Assembly: GCA_030824075.1 (NCBI GenBank)
Contig: JAVBYJ010000005.1
Span: forward strand, 124,001-188,000
Source: Geothrix sp.
Lineage (GTDB): Bacteria > Acidobacteriota > Holophagae > Holophagales > Holophagaceae
DNA length: 64,000 bases
Direction: 5' to 3'
Shown here: piece by piece, positions 35,088 through 44,307 of the stretch
Layout of the letters: every line of letters starts with the position of its first letter
Position numbering within the stretch: the first letter of the stretch is position 1
Made by a program: the position numbers and the translations under genes
The notes under the pieces: model-generated
What the model was told of the DNA's origin: nothing
Seen by the model: only the letters and a program-made list of their open reading frames with translations
The model's database searches: none

Positions 35088-38000
35088 TTAGCTACACCCC
35101 GTCGTAGCCCCACAGGTCTGGCACTTCATGCAGGCGCCGTTGCGGACGAGGGTGAGGTGGCCGCACTCGGGGCAGGGGTCGCCGGTGTAGCCTTTTTCGC
35201 GGGCGGCCTGGGCGGCCGAGACGGCGGAGCGGGCGCCGGAAACGGCCACCAGCACGGGCTCGGGGGCGGGCGTGGAGGCCGAACCGGTCTCCGGGAAGGG
35301 CAGGGGCGTGCCCGTGGGCAGGCTGGGGAGGTTGCTCATCACGCCGGGGGCCTGGCTGTTGGGACGCAGGCCGGTGGCGGCGTTGGTGAGCTGCTCGGGC
35401 TCGACGTGGGCCAGGTCGTAGCGGCCCAGGTAGCTGATGGCCAGTTCCCGGAAGACGAAGTCGATGAGGCTGGTGCTCAGCTTGATGGTGTCGCTGCCCG
35501 CGACCATGCCGCCCGGTTCGAAGCGGGTGAACAGGAAGGCGTCGCAGAACTCTTCCAGGGGCACGCCGTGCTGCAGGCCCATGCTCACGGCAATGGCGAA
35601 GCAGTTGAGCACGGCGCGGAAGGCGGCACCCTCCTTGTGGATGTCGAGGAAGATCTCGCCCAAGCTGCCGTCCTCGTATTCGCCGGTGCGGAGGTAGAGC
35701 TTGGTGCCGCCGATGGTGGCGGCCTGGGTGTAGCCGCCGCGGCGGTTGGGCAGGCGGCGGCGGTAGGTGCGCACCAGCTGATTGGTCAGCGCCTGGGCCA
35801 CCAGGGGGGTCTTCTCGGTGGCCGTGACCTGATCGTCCAGGAGGGTATCGACGCCATCCAGCAGGTCCAGGCTGGTGGCCATGGCCTGGCTCATCTTCGA
35901 GCCATCGCGGTAGAGGGCCACGGCCTTGAGCATGAGCTGCCAGCTGGCCTCGTAGATGCCGCCGATCTCGGCCACGGTGGCTTCGGCGGGCAGGTTGATG
36001 GTCTTGCTGATGGCGCCGCTGAGGAAGGGCTGGGCCGCGCCCATCATGCGGAGGTGGCCCTGGGGGGCGATGTAGCGGCGGCCCGTGCGGCCGCAGCGGT
36101 TGGCGCAGTCGAAGATGGGCAGGTGCTCGTCCTTGAGGTGCGGCGCGCCTTCCACGGTCATGCTGCCGCTCAGGGCCAGGAGGAAGGTCTCCACCTGGGC
36201 CAGCTCGAAGTCGTTCTTCAGGCGGTCCACATCGATGGCGTAGGCGGGATCGAAGGCGGTGGGGAGCTTCTGCTCCACGGCGGCGATCTCCTCCTCGGCC
36301 CAGCCCTTGCCCTTCAGCATGGACCGGGTGATGCCGGGGGTTTCATCGGTGATCTGCAGCCAGCCCACGACGTGGCGCTCGATCTCCTGGATCTGCTTCG
36401 GCGTGTAGCCCAGGCGGGCCATGGCCTCGGGGATGGCGCGGTTCACCAGCTTGAAATAGCCGCCGCCCGCCAGCTTCTTGAACTTCACCAGGGCGAAATC
36501 AGGCTCGACGCCCGTGGTGTCGCAGTCCATGAGCAGACCGATGGTGCCCGTGGGCGCCAGCACGGTGACCTGGGCATTGCGGAAGCCCCACTGCTCGCCA
36601 TAGGTGAGGGCCGTGTCCCAGCTTTCGCGGGTGGCCTCGACGATGCGCCTGGGCACGCCGGCGCCATGCAGGCCCTGGGGCCGGATGGAGAGCTGTTCGT
36701 ACTCCGAGGCGGGCGCGTTGTAGGCGGCGCGGCGGTGGTTGCGGATGACCCGCAGCATGTGCTCGGCATTCCTCTGGTAGCCCGGGAAGGGGCCCAGTTC
36801 GCGGGCCATCTCGGCGCTGGTGGCGTAGGCGTCGCCCGTGAGGATGGCGGTCAGGGCCGCGCACCACTGGGTGCCTTCCACGCTGTCGTACGGGATGCCC
36901 ATGCGCATGAGCATGGCGCCGAGGTTGGCGTAGCCCAGGCCCAGGGTGCGGAAGTCGTAGCTGAGCTTGGCAATGGCATCGCTGGGGAACTGCGCCATGA
37001 GCACGCTGACTTCGAGCACGACGGTCCAGAGGCGGATGGCGTGGCGGTAGCCCGTGAGGTCGAACCCGCCGTCCTCCGTCAGGAAGGTGCAGAGGTTCAG
37101 CGACGCCAGGTTGCAGGCGGTGTCGTCCAGGAACATGTATTCGGAGCAGGGATTGCTCGCGTTGATGGGGCCATCCTCGGGGCAGGTGTGCCAGTCGTTG
37201 ATGGTGGTGTTGAACTGGATGCCGGGGTCGGCGCAGGTCCAGGCGGCGCGGTTCACCTTCTCCCAGAGATCCTTGGCCCGCAGCTTCTTGCAGGTCTTGC
37301 CGTCGATGCGGCGCTTGAGCTCCCAGTCGCCGTCCATTTCGAGGGCGCGCATGAAGGCATCGGGCACGCGCACGGAATTGTTGGAGTTCATGCCGCCCAC
37401 GGTGAGGTAGCCCTCGCCGTCCCAGGAGGTGTCGTAGCCCGCGAGATCCCGGGCGAAGTCGCCCTCGGCGAGGCGACCCAGGCACTGAGTCAGGAAGGCC
37501 GCAGGCACGCCTTCGCGCTTGGCGCGGGCCAGGGCCTTGAGGAGGGCTTCGTTGGTCTTGGGATCGGCATCCTTGGTGGTGGAGCCTTCCACGGACCGGC
37601 AGAGGGCGTCCCAATGGCGGCGCACGACGGCGCTGCCCGCGGCCATCATGGCCACCTTGCGCTCTTCGGTGACCTTCCAGTCGATGAAGGCCTCGATATC
37701 GGGGTGATCCAGGTCGAGGCAGACCATCTTCGCGGCGCGGCGGGTGGTGCCGCCGCTCTTGATGGCGCCCGCGGCGCGGTCGCCCACCGCCAGGAAGCTC
37801 ATCAGGCCCGAGCTGCGGCCACCGCCCGAGAGGGGTTCCTCGGAACCGCGCACCTTGGAGAAGTTGGTGCCGGTGCCGGAGCCGTACTTGAAGATCCGGG
37901 CCTCGCGGGTCCACAGATCCATGATGCCGCCCTCGTTCACGAGGTCGTCGGCCACGCTCTGGATGAAGCAGGCGTGGGGCTGGGGGCGCTCATAGGCCGA

Positions 38001-38471
38001 GGTGGATTGCTGGATCTGGCCCGTGGCCGGATCGACGAAGCTGTGGCCCTGGGCGGGACCGGAGATGCCGTAGGCGTAGTGCAGGCCCGTGTTGAACCAC
38101 TGTGGCGAATTGGGCGCGCACATCTGGTTGGCGAGCATGTAGGTGAGCTCGTCGTAGAAGGCCTGGGCGTCCTCGGGGGTCTCGAAGTAGTGGTGGGTCT
38201 CGCCCCAGTGCCGCCAGCAGCCCGCCAGGCGATGGAACACCTGCCGCGCATCCTTCTCTCCGCCGTTCTGGGCGTCGATGCCCTTCCGGCGGAAGTATTT
38301 CTGGGCGAGGATGTCGACGGCGACCTGGGACCAGGTCTCCGGCACCATCACGTCCTTGGCCTCGAAGACCACGGTGCCGTCGAGCTTGGAGATGCGGCTG
38401 GTGCGGGGGACGAAGGGGATCCCTTCCAGGGGGTCGTGACCTGCCTTCGTAAAGTGGCGGGCAATCTTCAT
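35088..38471 (-). CDS. nrdJ: Adenosylcobalamin-dependent (class II) ribonucleotide reductase
   Basis: 1127 residues. Reduces ribonucleotides to deoxyribonucleotides using a cobalamin-derived thiyl radical. Family blocks seen are GGTTRRAAKMVCLDLDHPDI near residue 240, NASNPCSEYMFLDDTACNLA near residue 440 (active-site Cys-x-Glu), and APTGTIGLLMDCDTTGVEP near residue 650. The tail carries a CPECGH...CMKCQTCG zinc-ribbon that reduces the active-site disulfide. ATG 38471 is preferred; upstream residues are not conserved. Upstream palindromes probably bind NrdR. Integron cassettes begin seven bases after its stop codon. Confidence 0.96.
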   Translation of the reverse strand: MKIARHFTKAGHDPLEGIPFVPRTSRISKLDGTVVFEAKDVMVPETWSQVAVDILAQKYFRRKGIDAQNGGEKDARQVFHRLAGCWRHWGETHHYFETPEDAQAFYDELTYMLANQMCAPNSPQWFNTGLHYAYGISGPAQGHSFVDPATGQIQQSTSAYERPQPHACFIQSVADDLVNEGGIMDLWTREARIFKYGSGTGTNFSKVRGSEEPLSGGGRSSGLMSFLAVGDRAAGAIKSGGTTRRAAKMVCLDLDHPDIEAFIDWKVTEERKVAMMAAGSAVVRRHWDALCRSVEGSTTKDADPKTNEALLKALARAKREGVPAAFLTQCLGRLAEGDFARDLAGYDTSWDGEGYLTVGGMNSNNSVRVPDAFMRALEMDGDWELKRRIDGKTCKKLRAKDLWEKVNRAAWTCADPGIQFNTTINDWHTCPEDGPINASNPCSEYMFLDDTACNLASLNLCTFLTEDGGFDLTGYRHAIRLWTVVLEVSVLMAQFPSDAIAKLSYDFRTLGLGYANLGAMLMRMGIPYDSVEGTQWCAALTAILTGDAYATSAEMARELGPFPGYQRNAEHMLRVIRNHRRAAYNAPASEYEQLSIRPQGLHGAGVPRRIVEATRESWDTALTYGEQWGFRNAQVTVLAPTGTIGLLMDCDTTGVEPDFALVKFKKLAGGGYFKLVNRAIPEAMARLGYTPKQIQEIERHVVGWLQITDETPGITRSMLKGKGWAEEEIAAVEQKLPTAFDPAYAIDVDRLKNDFELAQVETFLLALSGSMTVEGAPHLKDEHLPIFDCANRCGRTGRRYIAPQGHLRMMGAAQPFLSGAISKTINLPAEATVAEIGGIYEASWQLMLKAVALYRDGSKMSQAMATSLDLLDGVDTLLDDQVTATEKTPLVAQALTNQLVRTYRRRLPNRRGGYTQAATIGGTKLYLRTGEYEDGSLGEIFLDIHKEGAAFRAVLNCFAIAVSMGLQHGVPLEEFCDAFLFTRFEPGGMVAGSDTIKLSTSLIDFVFRELAISYLGRYDLAHVEPEQLTNAATGLRPNSQAPGVMSNLPSLPTGTPLPFPETGSASTPAPEPVLVAVSGARSAVSAAQAAREKGYTGDPCPECGHLTLVRNGACMKCQTCGATTGCS

Positions 38472-38546
38472 TGGGTTGTCCTGGGTGCAGGGGTGGGGAA
38501 GGACGGTTCGAAAGACATGGCTTCGCCGGGAGGGGTACAAAGCGTT

Positions 38547-38562
38547 CCCCAGGACGTGGGGG
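38547..38562 (-). promoter_or_regulatory. Candidate NrdR box 1
   Basis: Palindrome CCCCAGGACGTGGGGG, 76 bases upstream of the nrdJ start. Size and shape match GC-type NrdR boxes such as CCCCAACATCTTGGGG. A similar box lies 61 bases further up. Confidence 0.5.
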
Positions 38563-38607
38563 ACTTTGGGGGTGACCTCTAGGGGTTGTGCCGGGAGAAA
38601 AGGATCG

Positions 38608-38623
38608 CCCCAAGATGTAGGGG
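38608..38623 (-). promoter_or_regulatory. Candidate NrdR box 2
   Basis: Palindrome CCCCAAGATGTAGGGG, the better of two NrdR-like boxes before nrdJ. The centres are 61 bases apart, about six helical turns, so bound NrdR would face the same side of the DNA. A weaker CCCCAGAAATCAGGG lies near 38667-38681. Confidence 0.55.
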
Positions 38624-38639
38624 TGTCAAGGGGGCATCA

Positions 38640-39327
38640 CCGGATTTTTCCAGTGATTAAAAACACCCCAGAAATCAGGGACTTTGAGCGCCGATGCCGC
38701 TCCGCGCAGGTCCCTTCCGCTGGCGCCGAGGATCCCATCGCGGCTAGGCTGAAGGCAAGCCGGGCCCCATGCATCGGGGTGCGATGAACCGGGTCAGATC
38801 GGAAGAAGCAGCCCTAAGTCGTTCCCCCGAGTGCCGTGGTCAGCCCGGCCCCTCCTTTTACGTCGAGCGCGTAGCGCGGGTCGAACGCGGCTAAATGCCG
38901 CGTTCGACAGTAAAAGGAATCGCCGCAGCCCGCGAAGCCGCGCAGCGGATTCGCGGTTGAGGAGATCGCTCGGCAGGGAGCGGCTCCGCCCTGTCAGTGC
39001 CCTCACGCGGGCCCTCCTGGCCCACGCCCTTCGGGCCTCGCCTTCGGCAAGGTGGCCCTTCGCATCCTGCTCCGGGCTTGCGAATCGGCACTGGCATGGG
39101 CTTCTCGCCGGGTCCCGATTTCGCAGGCTCCCGCGGAGCCTGCTCCATCACCCGGCGGTCGCCCACGTGGTCAGCCCGGGCCTACGCTCCCAGTGACCGT
39201 CCACCCGGCATCAATCAACAACCTTTCGGTCATCTTCGAGCGCAAGGGAGCCTAGAATGGCCCCCGGGGCGGGCCGGGCCGGGCGGCGGCCCCTGACGTC
39301 GCGGCCTCCCGGCGCTCGAGGTGGTCC
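38640..39327. other. Non-coding stretch with hairpins and repeated motifs
   Basis: About 690 bases with no convincing gene. It holds the likely nrdJ promoter side, a perfect hairpin at 38880-38908, extended by outer arms CCTTTTAC (38854) and GTAAAAGG (38911), and two copies of GTGGTCAGCCCGG (about 38835 and 39169). Several GC-rich inverted segments also occur (GCGGCTCCGCC, CTCCCGCGGAG). It looks like a repeat-derived spacer. Confidence 0.5.
38880..38908. other. Perfect intergenic hairpin
   Basis: GTCGAACGCGGC pairs exactly with GCCGCGTTCGAC around a TAAAT loop. It could be a terminator-less structural RNA or a repeat end; no U-run follows, and the nearest genes are more than 400 bases away. 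Confidence 0.6.
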
Positions 39328-39960
39328 ATGAACGTCCGTGTCCCGCTGATCTCTGCCTTCCTCACCGCCGCCCTGATCGCCCAGGTGCCGCCCGACCTCC
39401 CGGCGCCCCAGAAGGCCGGTGGCCGTCCACTCATGGAGGCCCTGGCCCTGCGCTCGACTTCCCGGGCCTTCGACCCGAAGGAGCTGTCCACCCAGCAGCT
39501 GTCCGATCTGCTCTGGGCGGCCTGGGGCGTCAACCGTCCGGATGGGAGGCGCACCGCGCCCTCCGCCCGGAATGGCCAGGAGATCGACGTCTACGTGCTG
39601 CTGAAGCAGGGGACCTTCCGCTACCAGGCCAAGGGCCACCGGCTCGAGCCTGTGGCTCCGGCGGATCTGCGGGCTCTTGGCGGTATCCAGGCCTTCGCGA
39701 AGGACGCGCCGGTCACGCTGATCCTCGTGGCGGATCTCGCGAAGACCGGGACCGGCCCTCTGGAGCAGCGCCGGGAGTGGGCCAGCATGGACGCGGGCTA
39801 CATCTCGCAGAACATCTACCTCTACTGCGCCTCGGCGGGCCTCGCCACGGGGGCCCGGGCCTACGTGGACAAGGCGGCCCTGGGCCCGAAACTCGCCCTT
39901 CGCCCCGACCAGCTGATCCTGCTGGGCCAATCGGTGGGGTTCCCCGGCAAGGCCCCCTGA
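39328..39960 (+). CDS. Secreted SagB/nitroreductase-like protein
   Basis: 210 residues with a signal peptide (NVRVPLISAFLTAALIAQ) and a nitroreductase-family domain that binds FMN. Family pieces seen are ALRSTSRAFDPKELS near residue 42, WAAWGVNRPDGRRTAPSARNGQEI near residue 64, and MDAGYISQNIYLYCASAGLAT near residue 152. SagB-type members oxidise peptides or act in unknown redox steps; export is unusual. It stands alone after a long intergenic stretch and converges with the DUF2400 gene. Confidence 0.8.
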   Translation: MNVRVPLISAFLTAALIAQVPPDLPAPQKAGGRPLMEALALRSTSRAFDPKELSTQQLSDLLWAAWGVNRPDGRRTAPSARNGQEIDVYVLLKQGTFRYQAKGHRLEPVAPADLRALGGIQAFAKDAPVTLILVADLAKTGTGPLEQRREWASMDAGYISQNIYLYCASAGLATGARAYVDKAALGPKLALRPDQLILLGQSVGFPGKAP

Positions 39961-39976
39961 CCGGATTTGGCCGGGT

Positions 39977-40828
39977 TCACCGCCTCCCGGCCCTGCAGAT
40001 CGACACGAGCGGGCAGGGGGAGCAGCCTGGCAGCCGGCGCACCCCCGGACAATCCCCGAGGATGCCGAGGTGGCTGAGGGCGAAGTCGTAGCGCAGGGGA
40101 TCGGCAGGATCCAGGCGGCGCAGGGATTCCGTGATCTCGTGGGCCATCTTGCCGTCGGGAGTGGCGCGACGGCTGAGCCCGATGAAGCGCGACACGCGGG
40201 CCACGTGGGTGTCGAGCGGGATGATCAGGCGATCCGTGGGGTACCGGGTCCAGAGGCCCAGGTCAGGCCAGCCCGTCCGGACCATCCAACGCAGGAACAT
40301 GCGCCACCGCTTGCAGGCGGCGCCCTCAAGCGGATCCGGCAGGGAGAACCGGGTTCCATAGCTCTTGGGCAGGTCCCTCCGGAGGCGCTGGACCAGCCGG
40401 GAGAGGGCCGCATCGGGGCTCTCTCCCTGGCCCGGCAGCAGGTGGGGTTCGAGGCCGCCCCCCGTTTCCAGGCTCAGGCGGCGCCAGGCCAGCAGCCAGG
40501 CCGTGAGGTCGGGGCCGGTGTGGAACCTCCAGGCCCAGGAGGCCAGGGCGCGGGTCAGGTCCTGCTGAAGTTCTGGTTCGGACCGTTCCCGGAGCCAATC
40601 CGCGGGATGGGCCCCCAGGGGAGCCAGGGCGGCCCGGACCGCGCGGATCATGGGATCCACCCGTCCGTAGGCCAGATGGGCGGCCACGAAGGCGGCGACC
40701 TCCCGGTCCAGGGCCTCCGGATAGGCCAACGCCACGGTGAGGGGATCCTTTTCCAGGGCTCCGGCGGTGTCGTAGCGGGCGCAGAGCCCATCCAGGCGGG
40801 CCTTCATGGATGCGGTGGAGGTCCCCAT
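39977..40828 (-). CDS. TIGR02757/DUF2400 family protein
   Basis: 283 residues, of a family related to the HhH-GPD DNA glycosylase fold. Seen are the AHLAYGRVDPMIRAVRAAL segment near residue 50, MFLRWMVRTGWPDLGLW near residue 178, DTHVARVSRFIGL and, at the end, a cysteine loop C-x8-C-x2-C-x5-C (starting at CPGVRRLPGC) that probably binds a 4Fe-4S cluster as in endonuclease III. A DNA-repair role is likely but unproven. Confidence 0.85.
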   Translation of the reverse strand: MGTSTASMKARLDGLCARYDTAGALEKDPLTVALAYPEALDREVAAFVAAHLAYGRVDPMIRAVRAALAPLGAHPADWLRERSEPELQQDLTRALASWAWRFHTGPDLTAWLLAWRRLSLETGGGLEPHLLPGQGESPDAALSRLVQRLRRDLPKSYGTRFSLPDPLEGAACKRWRMFLRWMVRTGWPDLGLWTRYPTDRLIIPLDTHVARVSRFIGLSRRATPDGKMAHEITESLRRLDPADPLRYDFALSHLGILGDCPGVRRLPGCSPCPLVSICRAGRR

Positions 40829-40969
40829 GAGGTCCAGTGTCCCAGGAGGCGGGAATCCCGTGGCGACGAAATAAAACCGCGCTCGTGCCTAAAATCACTA
40901 TGTAGATGAAGGATCTGTCGTTAATCTCATGGATGGTGGCCCGTGGCCCCTCTGGAGTATTAACCGCAC

Positions 40970-41371
40970 ATGATGAACCTGCGTGGCCTTGGAAACCTGG
41001 CGAAGATCCTTGAAGAGGCTGCAAAGCCCGATTCCGTGTTGCGGGAAGACCGCGAAAAGCCCAAGCCCAAGGTCCTCAAGAAGGGTGAACGGGTCGGCAA
41101 TACCCGGGTGATGGACCCCAAACGGAAGGTCTGGTACGAGAAGCGGCTGAAGGAAATCACCGCCAAGTCGACGGCGCCGGAAGGTTCCGTGTCTGGACCG
41201 GTGAGCGCGCCCATGGTGTCCGCTTCCCCGGCCCTGGCCAAGACCGTGGCCGCCCAGATGGGTGGTTCCCTGCTGCAGACCCTGGCCGCCGCCAAGGACG
41301 CCAAGCCCAAGGTCGAGGGCACCAAGCGTTCGGAAGGCTGGCGCCGCAAGCCCGGCGAATCGATCTTCTAA
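40970..41371 (+). CDS. Small protein of unknown function
   Basis: 133 residues. The N-terminal half is highly basic (KPKPKVLKKGERVGNTRVMDPK), the centre low-complexity (Ser/Ala/Pro), and the end contains EGWRRKPGESIF-like residues. There is no signal peptide or known domain. Codon use fits the neighbours. No function inferred. Confidence 0.55.
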   Translation: MMNLRGLGNLAKILEEAAKPDSVLREDREKPKPKVLKKGERVGNTRVMDPKRKVWYEKRLKEITAKSTAPEGSVSGPVSAPMVSASPALAKTVAAQMGGSLLQTLAAAKDAKPKVEGTKRSEGWRRKPGESIF

Positions 41372-41387
41372 AAACGGTTAGGTTGTC

Positions 41388-41421
41388 GCTTCAGGCCCCG
41401 GTTTTCGCTGGGGCCTGAAGC
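41388..41421. other. Hairpin at convergent gene ends
   Basis: GCTTCAGGCCCC (41388-41399) pairs exactly with GGGGCCTGAAGC (41410-41421). It includes the stop codon of the minus-strand gene and lies 17 bases after the plus-strand gene's stop. It may terminate transcription on one or both strands, though no clear T-run follows. Confidence 0.55.
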
Positions 41422-41900
41422 TTGTACTTCCGGCCGATCCAGGTCGCGGCCAAGGGGCGCTCCAGCTTGCCCCCGCGCAGCTCGCCAAGGGTGAGGAGGG
41501 CGAGGTCCAGGACTGGCGTGGAGCCGTCCAGGAGGCCCTCGGCGAGCCGAGCTTCCATGTCGGCACGGGGAATCGCATGGATCCCGTCGGCCAGCCGCAC
41601 GATCACGGCCTGGGGATCCTCCAGGGCCAGGTCGAGCCTTGAGGCGATCTGATGCACCCCGCGTAACATGCCGTCAATGGCGCAGCCTGATGGCTGGGCG
41701 GCCAGCGTGGGCTCAGCGATGGCCAGGATGCGGTGCTCCAGAAGGGTCCAGGCGCCTTGATACTGGACGCCCTTGTGGCGCCAGCGGGCCAGCAGCGCAT
41801 CAATGTCCGGCGCCAGCACCGCGGCCTCCGTGGCCTGCGTCAGGGCCATCAGCCAGAGGCGGGCATCATCGGGCAGGGTGGTAAAGGCGGACAGGGACAT
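41391..41900 (-). CDS. Conserved protein with SGCAID motif, function unknown
   Basis: 169 residues. The central QPSGCAIDGM segment and the LADGIHAIPRADMEARLAEG segment match a conserved family of small soluble proteins found in several phyla and sometimes mislabelled as ABC-transporter ATPase; no Walker motif is present. ATG 41900 was chosen since the upstream residues are unrelated. The C-terminal codons form part of a hairpin. Confidence 0.7.
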   Translation of the reverse strand: MSLSAFTTLPDDARLWLMALTQATEAAVLAPDIDALLARWRHKGVQYQGAWTLLEHRILAIAEPTLAAQPSGCAIDGMLRGVHQIASRLDLALEDPQAVIVRLADGIHAIPRADMEARLAEGLLDGSTPVLDLALLTLGELRGGKLERPLAATWIGRKYKLQAPAKTGA

Positions 41901-42027
41901 GAGGGGCTCCACGTGTGAGGACAGTCTATGGGATGCCGCCATTCCCGCGTTCATTTCCTGTTCAGACAGGACCTGTCCAGGGTTCCGTGACGAAAAGAGG
42001 AGCCGCTCTCGCGTAAGGTGGAGGGTG

Positions 42028-42975
42028 ATGCGAGACACGGCGATCCTTCTCCTGAACCTTGGTGGTCCAATGAATCTGGACCAGGTGGAACCCTTCCTGG
42101 CGGCCCTTTTCGGCGACCGGGAACTCATCCGGCTTCCGTGCCCGGCGTGGCTGCAGCCGCCCTTCGCCCGGCTTATCGCACGGCTGAGGGCGCCCAGCGC
42201 GAAGGGGCGCTACGCCGAGATCGGCGGCGGGTCGCCGCTGCTTCGGGAGAGTGCCTTCCAGGCCTCGGCGCTGCGGTCCGCCCTGCGCACCGCGGGTCGC
42301 ACGGAACCCGTGAAGCTCTGCTTCCGCTGCGCGTCTCCACGGGCCGGGGGACTGTTGAAGGCCCTGAAGCGGGACGGCATCAAGAGGCTAATTCCCGTGA
42401 CCCTCTATCCCCACGACTGCCGCGCCACCACAGGATCAAGCCTGCGCGAGTTGGCCGTCGAAGCGGCGAAGGTCGGCATGGAACTCTTGCCCGGCGTGGA
42501 TCACTACGCCACGGACCCGGACTACCTCGACGCGCTGGAGGCCCCCATCCGCGCCGCCCTGAAGGACCTGCCCCAGGCCACGGTGATCTTCAGCGCCCAC
42601 AGCCTGCCGGTGCGCCAGATCGAGGCGGGGGACCCCTACGAGCGGGAAATCCACGCCACGCGCGACGCCCTCATGGCGCGCATCGGCGACATCCCGGGCG
42701 GATACCTGCTGGCCTATCAGAGCCGGACGGGACCCGTGCGCTGGCTGGAACCGCCCCTGAAAGCGGTGCTGGAAACCATGGGTGGCAAGGATGTCATCGT
42801 CGTGCCCATGAGCTTCGTCAGCGAGCACATCGAGACCCTGCACGAGCTGGACATCGAATACCGCCACGTGGCCGACAAGGCTGGCATCCGCAGCTACCGG
42901 CGCGTGGCCACCCCCGGCACTGATCCCGCGTACATCCGCTGCCTCGCGAGGCGCGTTCTGGAGATCCTTCCATGA
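42028..42975 (+). CDS. hemH: Ferrochelatase
   Basis: 315 residues. Inserts ferrous iron into protoporphyrin IX (or coproporphyrin III) at the end of haem synthesis. The LLLNLGGPMNLD N-terminal motif, the FSAHSLPVRQIEAGDPY catalytic-histidine segment near residue 189 and the MSFVSEHIETLHELDIEY segment with the metal-site glutamate near residue 260 are all present. A GGAGGG site precedes ATG 42028. The stop overlaps the hemG-like start (ATGA), so the last two steps of haem synthesis are coupled. Confidence 0.96.
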   Translation: MRDTAILLLNLGGPMNLDQVEPFLAALFGDRELIRLPCPAWLQPPFARLIARLRAPSAKGRYAEIGGGSPLLRESAFQASALRSALRTAGRTEPVKLCFRCASPRAGGLLKALKRDGIKRLIPVTLYPHDCRATTGSSLRELAVEAAKVGMELLPGVDHYATDPDYLDALEAPIRAALKDLPQATVIFSAHSLPVRQIEAGDPYEREIHATRDALMARIGDIPGGYLLAYQSRTGPVRWLEPPLKAVLETMGGKDVIVVPMSFVSEHIETLHELDIEYRHVADKAGIRSYRRVATPGTDPAYIRCLARRVLEILP

Positions 42976-44231
42976 GTACCCTCATCCTCGGTGGTGGCGT
43001 GACGGGTCTGGCGGCCGCCTGGCACCTGCAGCAGCGCGGCGAGCCGGTGGAAGTGTGGGAGGCTGGCGCCAGTGTCGGCGGGTGGATGAAGACCCTGCCC
43101 TGGGAGGGTGGGCATTTTGAGACCGGGCCCCAGGGTGTGCTCTGGCAGAAGGGCACGGCGGTGGACCGGATCTTCTGCGCCATCGAGCTGCCCTTCAAGT
43201 CGCCGGGCACGGGCGCCCGCTGGGTGGGGAAGGGTGGACGGCTGATTCCCGTGCCCGCCTCGCCGCCGGCCCTGATGTTCTCCTCGCTGATGCCCCTGGC
43301 CGCCAAGCTGCGGATGATGGCGGAACCCTTCATTCCCGTGCGCGACGCGGAGCCCGAGGAAGGTCTGTCCGCGTTCATCGCCCGGCGCCTCGGCAGGGGC
43401 GTGGCCACGGAGCTGCTGCCAGCCATGGTGGCGGGCGTGCTGGCGGCGCCGCCGGAGATGCTTTCCGTGGATGCCATCCCCAAGCTGCGCCAGTGGGAAG
43501 CCACCGGCAGTCTGGTGAACGGCATCCGCAAGAGCGGCGTGAGCCACATGGTGGTGCCCGAGGGCGGCATGGGCCAACTGCCCCTCCGGCTCGCGGCGAA
43601 GCTATCCGCCGTGCGGACCGGGCTGCGGGCCGAGCGGCTGACGTCGCTGCCGGACGGGCGCTGGCGCGTGAGCGGTGGCGGCGAAACGCGCGAGACCGAT
43701 CGCGTGGTGCTGGCGCTCCCCGCCTTCGAGGCCGCCGCCCTGCTGGGCCCGGTGGCTTCGCAGAGCGCCGAGGCCCTGGCGGCCATCCCCTACACCTCCG
43801 TGGATCTTTGGCATAGCCGCCACACGCCGCTGCCGGCCCTGAAGGACAGCTTCGGCTTCCTGATCCATCCGCCCGAAGGGCGCGGGTACCTCGGTTCCCT
43901 GGTGCCTTCCTGGATGGATCCCCAGAGCGCGCCTGACGGCCTCATGCAACTGCGCAGCTTCATCGGCGGGGCCTTCGGCAAGCCGGAGGATCTGGAAGCC
44001 TGGGAGGGCATCTACGCCCGTCTCAAACACTGGATTCCGGCCCTCAGCGAGGCCAGGGCCGTGCGCCACGAACGGGCGGATCGGGCCATCCCCCGTCCCG
44101 AATTGGGGCATCGCGCCCGCGTTCGGTCGGCGCTGGACGGCCTGCCCGCCGGGGTGGACTGGCTCAGCAACGCCCGCTTCGGCCCCGGCGTGCGCGACAT
44201 CCTCGAAGGCCTGGAAACCTGGATCCGGTGA
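42972..44231 (+). CDS. hemG: HemG/HemY-type protoporphyrinogen or coproporphyrinogen oxidase
   Basis: 419-residue FAD-dependent oxidase that aromatises the porphyrinogen ring. N-terminal GGGVTGLAAAWHLQQRG at residues 7-23 binds FAD. ASVGGWMKTL and ETGPQGVLW follow. The family's C-terminal block (GLPAGVDWLSNARFGPGVRDIL) is near residue 395. The choice between protoporphyrinogen and coproporphyrinogen substrate cannot be made here. It is coupled to hemH. Confidence 0.93.
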   Translation: MSTLILGGGVTGLAAAWHLQQRGEPVEVWEAGASVGGWMKTLPWEGGHFETGPQGVLWQKGTAVDRIFCAIELPFKSPGTGARWVGKGGRLIPVPASPPALMFSSLMPLAAKLRMMAEPFIPVRDAEPEEGLSAFIARRLGRGVATELLPAMVAGVLAAPPEMLSVDAIPKLRQWEATGSLVNGIRKSGVSHMVVPEGGMGQLPLRLAAKLSAVRTGLRAERLTSLPDGRWRVSGGGETRETDRVVLALPAFEAAALLGPVASQSAEALAAIPYTSVDLWHSRHTPLPALKDSFGFLIHPPEGRGYLGSLVPSWMDPQSAPDGLMQLRSFIGGAFGKPEDLEAWEGIYARLKHWIPALSEARAVRHERADRAIPRPELGHRARVRSALDGLPAGVDWLSNARFGPGVRDILEGLETWIR

Positions 44232-44307
44232 ATCTGCTTCTCCAGTTCCAATGACATCTGTCGGCGTCGGGCGCAGAATGGGGGCACCTTTCCACCAAGG
44301 AGCCTCC

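Noticed and set aside
35157-38582. 1141-codon plus-strand open frame opposite nrdJ
   Set aside because: Gly/Ala-rich shadow of nrdJ in GC-rich DNA; no ribosome-binding site or domain.
38880-38908. Considered as a tRNA-like or sRNA structure
   Set aside because: The hairpin has no tRNA arms, CCA end or conserved T-loop; kept only as an unexplained hairpin.
41374-41385. GTTAGGT core-like heptamer near 41376
   Set aside because: No second core box or L-box pairing in the next 150 bases; a chance match.
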